In this document: piece by piece, positions 17,605 through 27,061 of the stretch
Position numbering within the stretch: the stretch's first letter is position 1
How the letters are laid out: each line of letters begins with the position of its first letter
Source of the DNA: Desulfosporosinus sp.
Lineage (GTDB): Bacteria; Bacillota; Desulfitobacteriia; Desulfitobacteriales; Desulfitobacteriaceae
Assembly: GCA_031292055.1 (NCBI GenBank)
Contig: JARLHV010000014.1
Location: 36,268 to 100,267 of the forward strand
Reading direction: 5' to 3'
DNA length: 64,000 nucleotides
Program-made: the position numbers and the translations under genes
Notes under the pieces: model-generated
The model's database searches: none
What the model was told of the DNA's origin: nothing
The model's input: only the letters and a program-made list of their open reading frames with translations

Positions 17605-17738
17605 CAGAAAGTATAACTTGCGTTATATACTTTCTGTAGCATAAGTGCAACTAAGGCAGCCGCCTTCGCCAAGGCTGACAGAATGCGTAATACGTGCGAA
17701 GACAGTGTCTTCGGGCACCAGCCGAGTTTTCTTTATAC
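17605..17738. repeat. Structured intergenic element, copy 2
   Basis: The start hairpin, the GCATAAGTGCAACTAAGGC block (17639-17657) and the AGCCGAGTTTTCTTTATAC end (17720-17738) match copy 1. The middle is longer and different, with its own palindromes (GAAGACAGTGTCTTC at 17698-17712). It fills most of the gap between rplS and lepB. Confidence 0.8.
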
Positions 17739-17868
17739 CAGTCTGCAAGTAGAATTTTCGATCGGGATAAATATAATTTGATCTTTTTGAGTTTGTTATG
17801 GGTTCTCGGTGTATGCTCTGCAGAATCTTGTTCATACTAAAAGAGTAGTGCAAGAGGGGAGCGTAACA

Positions 17869-18381
17869 ATGGAACATAAGAACTCAAAAAAAAAATGGGT
17901 TTTGGGTATTATCGTTGCAGTTCTGCTGCTTGGTGGGCTTTTACGTTGGGGAGTATGGCAACCTTATCTGATTCCGTCGCCTTCAATGGAACCTGGTCTG
18001 ACTTCTGGAGATCGCATTTTGGTCAACCGTCTTGCGTATCACTGGTGGGCTCCCAGCCGAGGAGATGTCATTGTGTTTGCATTTCCGAAGGATACAAAAC
18101 GGACCTTCATTAAACGAGTTATTGCTGTTGAGGGTGAAACGGTAGAACTACGCGACAATAAGGTTTTTGTGAATGGGAACGCTATTCAGGAACCCTATGT
18201 TAAGCTTGGTGATTATCCTCCTTTTGGTCCGGAAATCGTTCCATTAGGGAGAGTGTTTGTCTTAGGAGATAATCGTCCTCAGAGTGAAGACTCGCGAGAA
18301 TGGGGGCTTCTCCCTAAAAACTACCTTCTGGGAAAAGCTTGGTTGCTCTACTATCCTTTTCAGCGTTTTAGGTTCTTTTGA
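17869..18381 (+). CDS. lepB: Signal peptidase I
   Basis: This membrane serine protease removes signal peptides from exported proteins. A single N-terminal membrane helix (about 11-25) precedes the catalytic PSPSM motif with Ser39. The general-base Lys82 is in FIKRVIAVEGE, and the GDNR box (VLGDNRPQSEDSREWG) follows. At 170 residues it is the short Gram-positive type. ATG 17869 with GAGGGGAG upstream is preferred over the upstream in-frame ATG at 17809. Confidence 0.95.
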   Translation: MEHKNSKKKWVLGIIVAVLLLGGLLRWGVWQPYLIPSPSMEPGLTSGDRILVNRLAYHWWAPSRGDVIVFAFPKDTKRTFIKRVIAVEGETVELRDNKVFVNGNAIQEPYVKLGDYPPFGPEIVPLGRVFVLGDNRPQSEDSREWGLLPKNYLLGKAWLLYYPFQRFRFF

Positions 18382-18445
18382 CAACAGACTGCACGTTGCC
18401 TTAAAAGAAGTAGACTCTTTTTGGAAAAGATAATGAGGGATATTC

Positions 18446-19276
18446 ATGACGATTCAATGGTTTCCGGGGCATATGGCTAAAGCGAGACGCCTTTTAATTG
18501 AACAACTTCGATGGGTGGATGTTGTTTTAGAACTTGCCGATGCCCGAATACCGCTTAGTAGCCGTAACCCGATGCTTAATAAACTGCTTGGCAATAAATC
18601 AAGATTATTACTGCTCAATAAAGCGGATTTGGCTGATCCTAATTGGACGTCAAAATGGCTTGCGGATCTCAGAACATCAAGTCCTGCTTATGCGGTTAGC
18701 GCAACGACAGGGCTTGGGGTTAAACAGATCGTACCTGAATTGGAACGTATGGTTCTGGCAAAACAAGCAAGACAGGCTGAAAAAGGCATTCGTCCTCAGA
18801 TGATTAAGGTGATGATCGTGGGGATTCCCAACATTGGTAAATCGTCCTTGATTAATCAATTGACAGGCGGAGCTCAAGCGAAAGTTGGTAACAAGCCTGG
18901 CGTTACCCGTGGGAATCAATGGGTTCGAATCCATGAACGAGTTGAACTTCTGGATACACCTGGAATGTTATGGCCAAAATTTGATGATCCTGACGTTGGG
19001 CGAAAGTTAGCTGCACTTGGAGCGATCAAAGACGATGTTTTTGACATTGAAGAATTATCAATATGGGTCATCGATTGGCTAAGAGTGCATTCTCCAAAGG
19101 CTTTACTTCGTTATCAGATTTCGGATGCAGAGGTCACGTTGGAGAGCTTAGGACGAAAACGAGGATGTCTGATCCAAGGTGGGCGTGTCGATACGCTCAA
19201 AGCCGCTCAGATTTTTCTACGTGAACTTCGGATGGGACAACTTGGTCCAATAACGATGGATTACATTTCTGAATAA
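18446..19276 (+). CDS. rbgA: Ribosome biogenesis GTPase RbgA (YlqF)
   Basis: RbgA promotes late 50S assembly. It is a circularly permuted GTPase: G4 LLNKADLAD comes before G1 GIPNIGKSSLINQL, then G2 in PGVTRGNQWV and G3 DTPGMLWPK. The N-terminus IQWFPGHMAKA is characteristic. The 276-residue length is typical. It follows lepB by 64 bases and precedes rnhB, the usual order in Bacillus relatives. Confidence 0.95.
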   Translation: MTIQWFPGHMAKARRLLIEQLRWVDVVLELADARIPLSSRNPMLNKLLGNKSRLLLLNKADLADPNWTSKWLADLRTSSPAYAVSATTGLGVKQIVPELERMVLAKQARQAEKGIRPQMIKVMIVGIPNIGKSSLINQLTGGAQAKVGNKPGVTRGNQWVRIHERVELLDTPGMLWPKFDDPDVGRKLAALGAIKDDVFDIEELSIWVIDWLRVHSPKALLRYQISDAEVTLESLGRKRGCLIQGGRVDTLKAAQIFLRELRMGQLGPITMDYISE

Positions 19277-19387
19277 ATAATTTTGCTTAGACATCTAATC
19301 TTTGGTATCAATGAATATTATACACTAATTAAAGGAAATTGACTTTATATGTCGAAGTGAGAATTAAGGAGAGAAGAGGAGAAAAGT

Positions 19388-20203
19388 GTGGAACCGTTAT
19401 CCCAGATGAATATACGGGAAGTTGAAGAAGCACTGTATAAAAATCCTTCCCCTCGAATGCTTTTCGCTTGTCAGAACGACCCTCGTCAAGGAGTTCGGCA
19501 GCTTGCCGTGCGTCTCGTCAAGTATCAGCAAGCCCAAGCAATAGAAGAGGCTCGTATTCAGAAACTGCTTGTGGAAGAAAAGAAATTATGGAACCAAGGG
19601 TTTCTCTTGTTGGCGGGAATTGATGAAGCGGGCCGTGGACCGCTGGCTGGGCCAGTTGTTGCGGCGGCCTGTATTTTGCCGGCACAGTTTGATTTATCCG
19701 GTCTTAATGACTCCAAAATGCTGACGGAGAGCAAACGAGAAAAAATTTATACTCAAATTCAAGCTCAAGCGCTTGATTATGCGATTGGAAGTGCTGAACC
19801 GGCTGAGATTGATGCCTTGAATATTTTACAAGCCACTAAGTTAGCTATGAAACGCGCGGTCGAAGGATTAACCATTCGTCCACATTACTTATTGATTGAT
19901 GCGCTAAGACTTCCTGGAGTTCATCTTCCCCAGCTTTCGTTAGTGGGGGGAGATCGATTAAGTGCTACAATCGCAGCGGCCTCGATCTTAGCCAAAGTGA
20001 CCAGGGACCGCTTGATGGTTGAACTCCATGCCCTTTATCCGGACTATTTATTTTCTAAAAACAAAGGGTATGGCACAAGTGAACATATGCAAGTCTTGCG
20101 ACGTTTAGGGCCATGTCCTCTTCACCGCAGAAGTTTTGCTCCGGTGAAGCAAGTAACGTCGGTTAGTTTAGAAAGGAAGGTAGGTGATGCTGCGGAGTGC
20201 TAA
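19388..20203 (+). CDS. rnhB: Ribonuclease HII
   Basis: RNase HII removes ribonucleotides embedded in DNA. The type 2 RNase H motif GIDEAGRGPLAGPVVAAA has Asp79 and Glu80, with further acidic residues in LNDSKML and LLIDAL. A helical N-terminal extension of about 70 residues is usual in Firmicutes. The start is GTG 19388 after AGGAGAAAAG. It ends the housekeeping string before the nuo operon. Confidence 0.95.
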   Translation: MEPLSQMNIREVEEALYKNPSPRMLFACQNDPRQGVRQLAVRLVKYQQAQAIEEARIQKLLVEEKKLWNQGFLLLAGIDEAGRGPLAGPVVAAACILPAQFDLSGLNDSKMLTESKREKIYTQIQAQALDYAIGSAEPAEIDALNILQATKLAMKRAVEGLTIRPHYLLIDALRLPGVHLPQLSLVGGDRLSATIAAASILAKVTRDRLMVELHALYPDYLFSKNKGYGTSEHMQVLRRLGPCPLHRRSFAPVKQVTSVSLERKVGDAAEC

Positions 20204-20212
20204 ATCAGGTGA

Positions 20213-20231
20213 CCATAGCTGATAGCTGTGG
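20213..20231. repeat. Short inverted repeat before nuoA
   Basis: CCATAGCT and AGCTGTGG pair across GAT in the 89-base gap between rnhB and nuoA. No T-run follows directly. It may be a weak terminator or a regulatory structure. Confidence 0.3.
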
Positions 20232-20292
20232 CATAATAGATTTAGCTCATAGAACGGGGCATCGGATTTTTTTATGAAAGGAGGGTAAGAGA

Positions 20293-20652
20293 ATGGGTGA
20301 TAATAATTTTGCTGGTGTAGGTATATTCCTCGTTGGTGCGATCGCCGTATCGATCATTATGATGATCGTGCCGAAATTATTGGCACCAAACAAACCACAT
20401 AAAGAGAAGTTAACAACTTATGAGTGTGGTAACGAAACAATTGGACGGACCTGGCTCGGATTTAAGAGCAATTATTTTATGTATGCCCTAGTATTTACTG
20501 CCTTTGATGTTGAAACAGTTTTCTTGTATCCTTGGGCGCTCACATTCCAAAAACTGGGGACATTTGCCTTTGTGGAAATGTTCGTCTTTATGGTCATTCT
20601 CTTGGTCGGTTTCTGGTATGCTTGGAAGGAAGGTGCTCTAGAGTGGATGTAG
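20293..20652 (+). CDS. nuoA: NADH-quinone oxidoreductase subunit A
   Basis: NuoA is a small three-helix membrane subunit of complex I. The 119-residue product has the conserved [32 protein letters not shown] region, with the glutamate and aspartate of the second helix. AAAGGAGGG precedes the ATG. It is the first gene of the 11-gene operon and overlaps nuoB by 10 bases. Confidence 0.96.
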   Translation: MGDNNFAGVGIFLVGAIAVSIIMMIVPKLLAPNKPHKEKLTTYECGNETIGRTWLGFKSNYFMYALVFTAFDVETVFLYPWALTFQKLGTFAFVEMFVFMVILLVGFWYAWKEGALEWM

Positions 20653-21164
20653 CCTTAGAAAGACAGCTGCGCGAAGATGAAACGTTGATGGAAAAAAATA
20701 TGTTGGTTACCAACCTTGATAAACTTCTCAACTGGGCACGAGGGCATTCCTTCTGGCCAGTTACGCTTGGTTTAGCCTGCTGTGCAATTGAGATGATGGC
20801 TACGGGCGGACCTCGCTATGACATTTCGAGATTTGGTTGGGAGGTTTTCCGTGCTTCACCACGTCAAGCGGATGTTATGATTGTGGCGGGAACTTGCACT
20901 CGGAAGATGGCTCCGTTGTTGCGTCGTATTTATGACCAAATGCCTGAGCCAAAATGGGTTATTGCTATGGGTAGTTGTGCCAACGCAGGAGGACCCTTTG
21001 TTGATTCCTATTCTATGCTGGCCGGCGTTGATAAGGTTGTACCAGTCGACGTTTATATCCCCGGTTGCCCTCCACGACCAGAATCCTTGTTATATGGGCT
21101 ATTGCAACTTCAATATAAAGTTTCAAATCCCGCTAAGGTGAGGTTAATGAAACATGGAAAATAA
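20643..21164 (+). CDS. nuoB: NADH-quinone oxidoreductase subunit B
   Basis: NuoB holds the terminal 4Fe-4S cluster N2 next to the quinone site. Cluster cysteines are visible in [20 protein letters not shown] and [11 protein letters not shown] 20643 is preferred because AAGGAAGG stands 10 bases upstream; ATG 20688 (MEKNMLV) is the alternative. The frame is open back to 20532 inside nuoA, but that part is not NuoB-like. The product is 173 residues. Confidence 0.95.
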   Translation: MDVALERQLREDETLMEKNMLVTNLDKLLNWARGHSFWPVTLGLACCAIEMMATGGPRYDISRFGWEVFRASPRQADVMIVAGTCTRKMAPLLRRIYDQMPEPKWVIAMGSCANAGGPFVDSYSMLAGVDKVVPVDVYIPGCPPRPESLLYGLLQLQYKVSNPAKVRLMKHGK

Positions 21165-21642
21165 AGTATTGAAAGAACAAGTGGAGAAACTTGCCGCTCT
21201 GGTTAGCGGCGAGGTCGAAGAGATTTTGGGGGAACTTGTTTTAAAAGTTAGAGCCCCACATATTATTGAAACTCTAACAGGCGCTAAAAACTTCCCGAAT
21301 TTTCCTTGTGATTTCTTGCACGATCTGTGTGGATTAGATCTTGTCGATCATTTAGAAGTAGTCTATCAGTTGTCAAGCCTGCGCGGACCACAGCGTTTAC
21401 GCGTGAAGGCGATAGTTGAGCGTGAAAATCCGGTGATTGATTCCGTGACTAGTCTCTGGCAAGGCGCAAACTTCTTAGAGCGTGAAGCCTTTGATATGTT
21501 CGGAATTAATTTTAAAGGACATCCCAATCTTAAACGAATTTACATGTGGGATGATTTTGAAGGTTATCCGTTGCGCAAGGACTATGTGACCGAACCCATA
21601 GAGGTTCGCAATATCGTGCGCACACGTATAGAAGGGGAATAG
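21154..21642 (+). CDS. nuoC: NADH-quinone oxidoreductase subunit C
   Basis: NuoC is a peripheral-arm subunit (30 kDa homologue). The family motif [25 protein letters not shown] and the ending GYPLRKDY are present. It is 162 residues long, separate from NuoD, and overlaps nuoB by 11 bases. Confidence 0.95.
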   Translation: MENKVLKEQVEKLAALVSGEVEEILGELVLKVRAPHIIETLTGAKNFPNFPCDFLHDLCGLDLVDHLEVVYQLSSLRGPQRLRVKAIVERENPVIDSVTSLWQGANFLEREAFDMFGINFKGHPNLKRIYMWDDFEGYPLRKDYVTEPIEVRNIVRTRIEGE

Positions 21643-21655
21643 GGGGGAGAAAACC

Positions 21656-22756
21656 ATGACTATTGAAAATACTGAAGAGCTTATCCTTAACATGGGCCCC
21701 CAGCACCCGAGTATGCACGGCTTGTTTCGCATGGTGGTCAATTTAGAGGGTGAAACGGTTACGAAAATTGAGCCCAAGTTAGGATATCTTCATCGTGGGA
21801 TGGAAAAACTAGCGGAAAGCCGAACGTATGCACAGTTTATTCCCTATACGGATCGCTTGGATTACCTCGCGTCTCCGCATAACAACTGGGCCTATGTCCA
21901 AACTGTAGAAAAACTTATGGGTGTTGAAATTCCCGAACGGGCGGAATACCTTCGGGTTATTTTTGGTGAGCTTGCCCGGATTGCTAGTCATCAAGTTTGT
22001 ATCGCCAGTACGGCACTCGATATGGCGGGGTGGTCGGCATGGTCTTATGCTTTTCGTGACCGTGAACGCATCTGTGATATGTATGAGATGACAGCAGGAA
22101 GCCGCTTAACGGTAAACATCATGCGCATCGGAGGCATAATAGAGCCGCCAGCAGAATTTTGGCCGGCCTTAAAATCATTCCTCAATGACACTCCTGAAAT
22201 GATTGAAGAATACAACGGCATCTTTTTCGGGAATGAGATTGCCCAAGGTCGGTTGAAGAGCGTCGGTATTTTATCAAAAGAGCTTGCGGAAAACTTGTCT
22301 ATTACTGGTCCGGTTTTACGAGCTTCCGGTGTCAATTATGACGTGCGTAAAGCAGAGCCTTACAGTATCTACGATCGATTTGACTTTAACGTACCTGTTC
22401 GTTATGGCTGCGACAGCTACGACCGTACTATAATCCGGCTGGATGAGATTGTGGAAAGTATCAAGATCATTAAGCAAGCAGTCCGTGATATTCCAGAAGG
22501 CCCGGTTATGGCCAAGGTACCCAAGGTTATCAAACCTCCAGTTGGTGAAGTCTATCACCGTGTTGAGAACCCCAAAGGAGAATTGGGCTTCTATATCGTT
22601 AGTGATGGCACGACCAAACCAGCACGGGTTCGGATTCGGCCGGCCACATTCATTAACTTACAAATGCTCCCGATTGTGTGTTTGGGCTGGAAAATCCAAG
22701 ACGTTGTTGCGATTTTTGCAACGTTGGATGCCGTGTTGGGTGAAGTCGACAAGTAG
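21656..22756 (+). CDS. nuoD: NADH-quinone oxidoreductase subunit D
   Basis: NuoD (49 kDa homologue) forms the quinone-reduction chamber with NuoB. Motifs seen are MGPQHPSMHGLFR with the quinone-site histidine loop, LGYLHRGMEKLAE and the C-terminal VLGEVDK. The 366-residue length is normal. AGGGGGGAG precedes ATG 21656. Confidence 0.96.
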   Translation: MTIENTEELILNMGPQHPSMHGLFRMVVNLEGETVTKIEPKLGYLHRGMEKLAESRTYAQFIPYTDRLDYLASPHNNWAYVQTVEKLMGVEIPERAEYLRVIFGELARIASHQVCIASTALDMAGWSAWSYAFRDRERICDMYEMTAGSRLTVNIMRIGGIIEPPAEFWPALKSFLNDTPEMIEEYNGIFFGNEIAQGRLKSVGILSKELAENLSITGPVLRASGVNYDVRKAEPYSIYDRFDFNVPVRYGCDSYDRTIIRLDEIVESIKIIKQAVRDIPEGPVMAKVPKVIKPPVGEVYHRVENPKGELGFYIVSDGTTKPARVRIRPATFINLQMLPIVCLGWKIQDVVAIFATLDAVLGEVDK

Positions 22757-22781
22757 TAAATTGCAATGAGGGGAGAATAAG

Positions 22782-23828
22782 ATGGACGCTTTAAACAATG
22801 TGTTTGTAAATATTGCGTATGCCATCCGTGGACTTTTTGCGGATCCCCAATCAGTTTGGGCTAATTTGGTCATGAGTGTCATTAATTTCATAATCGTGGT
22901 TGTGATTGTTGTCCTGGCTGCTTTGATTTTGATTTTACTTGAACGCAAAGTAGCGGGTTGGACATCACAAAGGCCAGGGCCCAATCGTCTCGGTCCGCGC
23001 GGATGGTTCCAGACTATAGCAGATGCCTTGAAACTTATGGGCAAAGAAGATATTACTCCGGCAGGCGCTGATAAGTTCATTTTCAAAGTCGCACCGATGA
23101 TTATCTTCTCTCTCCCGATGATGACCTTAGCTGTCATCCCTTATGGGAGCGGTATGGCACCCATTGATCTTGATTTAGGTATTTTTTATTTTCTTGCCAT
23201 CTCAGCTATTTCAACTGTGGCTTTCGTAATGGCTGGATGGGGATCAAATAATAAATACTCCTTACTGGGAGGCATGCGGGCGGTTGCCCAAATGATCAGT
23301 TACGAAATCCCCTTGCTCTTCTCTTTACTTGGGGTTGTTATGATCACTCAATCATTTAATCTAGGCGTTATTGTTCAAGATCAAAAAAACATTCCTTTTA
23401 TTCTTATTCAACCTCTGGCTTTTGTGATCTACATCATTGCTGGTATGGCGGAACTTAACCGTGCACCGTTTGACTTAGTTGAAGCAGATCAGGAAGTTGT
23501 CGCAGGACCATTTACAGAGTACTCAGGACTCCGCTGGGGATTGTTTTTCCTTGGAGAATATGGGAACATGACTGCTGTCTCGGCTCTCGCCGCAACTGTT
23601 TTCCTAGGTGGCTGGCAAGGACCCGGTTTCTTCCCGGGGTGGGTATGGTTCTGGATGAAAGTCGGAGTTATCATTTTCTTTATCATGTGGGCTCGTTGGA
23701 CTTTCCCAAGAATTCGTATTGATCATTTAATGCACTTAGCGTGGAAGGTCTTGTTACCGCTTTCAATATTAAATATTTTTTTGACGGGTCTGGGGATATA
23801 CATTTACCGACTCGTGATGGGAGGGTGA
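22782..23828 (+). CDS. nuoH: NADH-quinone oxidoreductase subunit H
   Basis: NuoH is the membrane subunit joining the peripheral arm to the proton-pumping arm. About eight membrane helices are apparent. [24 protein letters not shown] and [24 protein letters not shown] are the family signatures. It is 348 residues long and lies 4 bases before nuoI. Confidence 0.96.
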   Translation: MDALNNVFVNIAYAIRGLFADPQSVWANLVMSVINFIIVVVIVVLAALILILLERKVAGWTSQRPGPNRLGPRGWFQTIADALKLMGKEDITPAGADKFIFKVAPMIIFSLPMMTLAVIPYGSGMAPIDLDLGIFYFLAISAISTVAFVMAGWGSNNKYSLLGGMRAVAQMISYEIPLLFSLLGVVMITQSFNLGVIVQDQKNIPFILIQPLAFVIYIIAGMAELNRAPFDLVEADQEVVAGPFTEYSGLRWGLFFLGEYGNMTAVSALAATVFLGGWQGPGFFPGWVWFWMKVGVIIFFIMWARWTFPRIRIDHLMHLAWKVLLPLSILNIFLTGLGIYIYRLVMGG

Positions 23829-23832
23829 CATA

Positions 23833-24234
23833 GTGTTTGGTAAAGGTCTACTAACAGGTTTAGGCATCACATTCAAACGCATGGTCGGTCCTAATATCAC
23901 AGAGTTTTACCCTGAGCAGAAGCCCAACCTTCCGACCAGGGTGCGTAGTTCCATGGGACTTGACCGGAGCAAATGTATTTCTTGCAACATGTGCGCGATG
24001 GCCTGTCCGAACGGGGTCATCAAACTGACGAGTGAAAAAGATGAAAACAATAAAAAGGTTCTCAAGAGTTATCATATGGATGTTGGTCGGTGCTTGTTTT
24101 GTGGTATGTGCGCTGAAGTTTGTCCGACCAAGGCTTTGACAGTAACTCAGGAATATGAAAACTCTGTTTATGAACCGGGAGATATGCAGTGGGATATGAT
24201 TAAACGGGCTGAGCGCAAAGGGAAGGTGGGGTAA
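23833..24234 (+). CDS. nuoI: NADH-quinone oxidoreductase subunit I
   Basis: NuoI is an 8Fe ferredoxin-like subunit carrying clusters N6a and N6b. Cys48, 51, 54 and 58 (CISCNMCAMACP) and Cys87, 90, 93 and 97 (CLFCGMCAEVCP) form two complete 4Fe-4S motifs. The start is GTG 23833. Without NuoEFG in the operon, NuoI is a likely electron entry point for ferredoxin or another low-potential donor; that role is inferred. Confidence 0.95.
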   Translation: MFGKGLLTGLGITFKRMVGPNITEFYPEQKPNLPTRVRSSMGLDRSKCISCNMCAMACPNGVIKLTSEKDENNKKVLKSYHMDVGRCLFCGMCAEVCPTKALTVTQEYENSVYEPGDMQWDMIKRAERKGKVG

Positions 24235-24236
24235 GC

Positions 24237-24740
24237 GTGGGCACTGTCGTATTTTTTATTTTTGCGATCATGGCGATTGCAGCTGCTTGGGGTGTTGTCA
24301 CCTCAAAGAACATTGTGCATAGTGCGCTCTATCTTGTCCTTTGCTTTTCAGGAGTGGCCGTGCTTTATGTTCTTATGAATGCGGATTTCCTGGCGGCTGT
24401 TCAGTTGCTGATCTACACGGGAGCAGTAGCCATTATGATCGTCTTTGCGGTCATGTTGACCTTGCGCGGTGATATCAGTGTGAGCAATACCGAAAACCGT
24501 CACTGGGGTTGGGGTGCATTGGTGGCAGCTTTGGTGTTTATCATCATGGCTCTGGTTATCCTCGCCAATCCAGACTGGCGTATTTTAGCCACACCGTGGA
24601 CGAGTGGAGGCTCAGCAGAAGATCTGTCGCTTCTGTTACTTACTCGATTTATGATTCCCTTTGAAGCAGCCGCTGTCTTGTTGACTGTGGCCTTGGTTGG
24701 AGCTGTGGTCTTGGCGAAGGGAGTGAAAGAAAGCAAATGA
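24237..24740 (+). CDS. nuoJ: NADH-quinone oxidoreductase subunit J
   Basis: NuoJ is a five-helix membrane subunit. The sequence [13 protein letters not shown] segment ([26 protein letters not shown]) is the conserved pi-bulge helix. It starts at GTG 24237 and overlaps nuoK by 4 bases (ATGA). Confidence 0.94.
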   Translation: MGTVVFFIFAIMAIAAAWGVVTSKNIVHSALYLVLCFSGVAVLYVLMNADFLAAVQLLIYTGAVAIMIVFAVMLTLRGDISVSNTENRHWGWGALVAALVFIIMALVILANPDWRILATPWTSGGSAEDLSLLLLTRFMIPFEAAAVLLTVALVGAVVLAKGVKESK

Positions 24741-25081
24741 ATTTAAGCAATTTAAGTGTTGGGCTTTCTACTTATCTCTTGGTTGGAGCAATGCTTTTTA
24801 GTATTGGTCTTTACGGAGTATTTGCCAAGAGAAATATTATTGCCATACTCATGTCGATTGAGCTGATGCTCAATGCTGTCAATATTAATTTTGTGGCGTT
24901 TAATCGATTCGTCTGGAACCAAAAGAGTGGTACTAACTATATTTTGACCGGGCACGTTGCTGCACTTTTCGTGATTGTTGTCGCTGCTGCTGAAGTGGCC
25001 GTAGGCCTTGCTTTGGTCATTACGATTTATCGTAACCGTCAGTCGACCAACGTGGATGAATTTAATTGGTTGAAGTGGTAA
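24737..25081 (+). CDS. nuoK: NADH-quinone oxidoreductase subunit K
   Basis: NuoK is an MrpC-like three-helix proton channel subunit. The conserved glutamate in [18 protein letters not shown] and the second in [11 protein letters not shown] are present. At 114 residues it is slightly longer than the usual 100. It overlaps nuoJ and precedes nuoL. Confidence 0.95.
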   Translation: MNLSNLSVGLSTYLLVGAMLFSIGLYGVFAKRNIIAILMSIELMLNAVNINFVAFNRFVWNQKSGTNYILTGHVAALFVIVVAAAEVAVGLALVITIYRNRQSTNVDEFNWLKW

Positions 25082-25102
25082 GCGAGACTATGGAGAAGGT
25101 AG

Positions 25103-27061
25103 GTGTTCAAGGAAATGCATGATCTCTTTCGGTGGGCATGGTTAATTCCTGCTTTGCCCTTCCTGTCGTTTCTACTCATCGCCTTTGTCACAAAACGATC
25201 CAAAGGACTGTCTTCCACAGTGTCGATTCTCGCGATTCTCGCCTCACTTGGCTTGGCTATAGCGATTGCTATAGGTATTATTCAGTCCGGTGCGGAAATT
25301 GTGGAACATGCTGCGATCGTAAACGTGAATTGGCTAAATATTGGGGGCTTAAAGATCGATTTCGGAACGGTTGTCGATCCCCTGAGTGGCATGATGCTGT
25401 TTGTGGTTTCCCTAGTAGCATCAATGGTACAAATCTATTCTTTAGGATACATGCATGGTGACAAGGGATGGTCGCGTTACTATTGCTACCAGTCTCTGTT
25501 TGCAGCTTCCATGTTGGGTATGGTTCTGGCCACCAATTTGTTACAACTCTTTATCTTCTGGGAATTGGTTGGACTATGTTCCTATTTGCTGATTGGTTTC
25601 TGGTACTTCAAAGTATCCGCGCGGGAGGCAGCGAAGAAAGCCTTTATGACGACTCGTGTCGGAGACTTTGGCTTATTACTCGGGATGCTTTTCCTTTATA
25701 CCAAGTTTGGAACGCTCGATTTCGCTACGCTTGCCGCGATATTGAACACAAATATTCAAAATGTCGCAGTTATTGGAACTGCGTCGTATGTGACCGTTAT
25801 GGCGTTCCTCGTCTTTATGGGACCGGTGGGCAAGTCAGGACAGTTTCCCCTTCACGTTTGGTTACCAGACGCTATGGAGGGTCCAACGCCTGTTAGTGCT
25901 CTGATTCACGCAGCAACCATGGTTGTTGCCGGGGTTTACTTAGTGGCGCGGATGTATTTCCTCTTTGTTCATGCCTCCCCGTCTGCTTTACAGTTTGTCG
26001 CTGACATAGGTGCATTCACAGCCATCTTTGCAGCGTCCATTGCGATTGCGCAAGATGACATTAAACGAATTCTAGCCTACTCCACCTTAAGCCAACTTGG
26101 GTATATGATGTTTGCGCTGGGTGTGGGTTCGTACTCGGGATCTATGTTCCACCTGATGACCCATGCGTTCTTTAAAGCCTTAATGTTTTTAGGCGCTGGT
26201 TCTGTGATTCATGCGCTGCATGAAAAACAAAATATTTGGGACATGGGCGGGCTGTGGAAAAAGATGCCAATTACTGGTTGGACCTTTTTCATCGGAGTTA
26301 TGGCCATCTCCGGCGTCCCACCGTTTGCCGGATTCTTCTCGAAAGACGAGATTTTAGCCACCGCTCTGCAAAATGGACATCCAGTGGTTTATGCAGTGGG
26401 GCTGTTTACGGCTTTCTTAACAGCGTTCTACATGAGTCGCTTGTTCTTTGTAGCGTTCTGTGGACCTGAAAAACCAGAAAACCATCCTCATGAATCACCT
26501 TGGAGTATGACGATTCCGCTGATCATCCTCGCTTTCTTTAGCGTTGTCGGTGGATGGGCGGCCTTACCAGATCATAACTTTGCTTTCTTTCTTCATTATC
26601 TCCCGCTGGGACAGGAATATGAACGAGAAGCTATCAACTGGGGTCTTGCCGGGATTTCCGTGATCGCGGGACTGCTCGGGATTGGACTTGCTTATATCAT
26701 CTACCTCAAAAAGGCCATTGCTGCCGAGAGTATTGTAGCCCGTTTCCCAAGGGTTTACAAAGTACTTCAAAACAAATACTACGTTGATGAGTTCTATCTT
26801 TGGATTATTAACAACATTATGGGCGGTGTAGCCAAAGTCTTGTACTGGTTTGACATTTATGTCATAGACGGGATCATTAATGGAATCGCCTTCATCACGC
26901 GCGGCAGTGCTAAAACACTGCGCCGTACAAGTACCGGGCAACTACAAACCTACGCTATGGTGTTCTTTTTCGCAGTTGTCATCATATTCATGGTCTTCGC
27001 ATTTGGGGAAGGTCAACTGACATCTCTTAACCCCTTAGCGACGCTGGGAGGTGTGAAATGA
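25103..27061 (+). CDS. nuoL: NADH-quinone oxidoreductase subunit L
   Basis: NuoL is the distal antiporter-like proton pump with a long lateral helix. About 16 membrane helices are expected across 652 residues. FWELVGLCSYLLIGFW carries the key glutamate, WLPDAMEGPTPVSALIHAATMV the conserved lysine/histidine channel region, and FFSKDEIL is typical. GTG 25103 is used; ATG 25115 is an alternative. It overlaps nuoM by 4 bases. Confidence 0.96.
   Translation: MFKEMHDLFRWAWLIPALPFLSFLLIAFVTKRSKGLSSTVSILAILASLGLAIAIAIGIIQSGAEIVEHAAIVNVNWLNIGGLKIDFGTVVDPLSGMMLFVVSLVASMVQIYSLGYMHGDKGWSRYYCYQSLFAASMLGMVLATNLLQLFIFWELVGLCSYLLIGFWYFKVSAREAAKKAFMTTRVGDFGLLLGMLFLYTKFGTLDFATLAAILNTNIQNVAVIGTASYVTVMAFLVFMGPVGKSGQFPLHVWLPDAMEGPTPVSALIHAATMVVAGVYLVARMYFLFVHASPSALQFVADIGAFTAIFAASIAIAQDDIKRILAYSTLSQLGYMMFALGVGSYSGSMFHLMTHAFFKALMFLGAGSVIHALHEKQNIWDMGGLWKKMPITGWTFFIGVMAISGVPPFAGFFSKDEILATALQNGHPVVYAVGLFTAFLTAFYMSRLFFVAFCGPEKPENHPHESPWSMTIPLIILAFFSVVGGWAALPDHNFAFFLHYLPLGQEYEREAINWGLAGISVIAGLLGIGLAYIIYLKKAIAAESIVARFPRVYKVLQNKYYVDEFYLWIINNIMGGVAKVLYWFDIYVIDGIINGIAFITRGSAKTLRRTSTGQLQTYAMVFFFAVVIIFMVFAFGEGQLTSLNPLATLGGVK

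Noticed and set aside
17503..17738. CRISPR-like interpretation of the two repeats
   Set aside because: Only two units, differing in length, with internal structure and no uniform spacers or cas genes.
18922..18932. GGTTCGAATCC, like a tRNA T-loop
   Set aside because: It lies within the conserved rbgA coding sequence and no acceptor, D or anticodon arms surround it.
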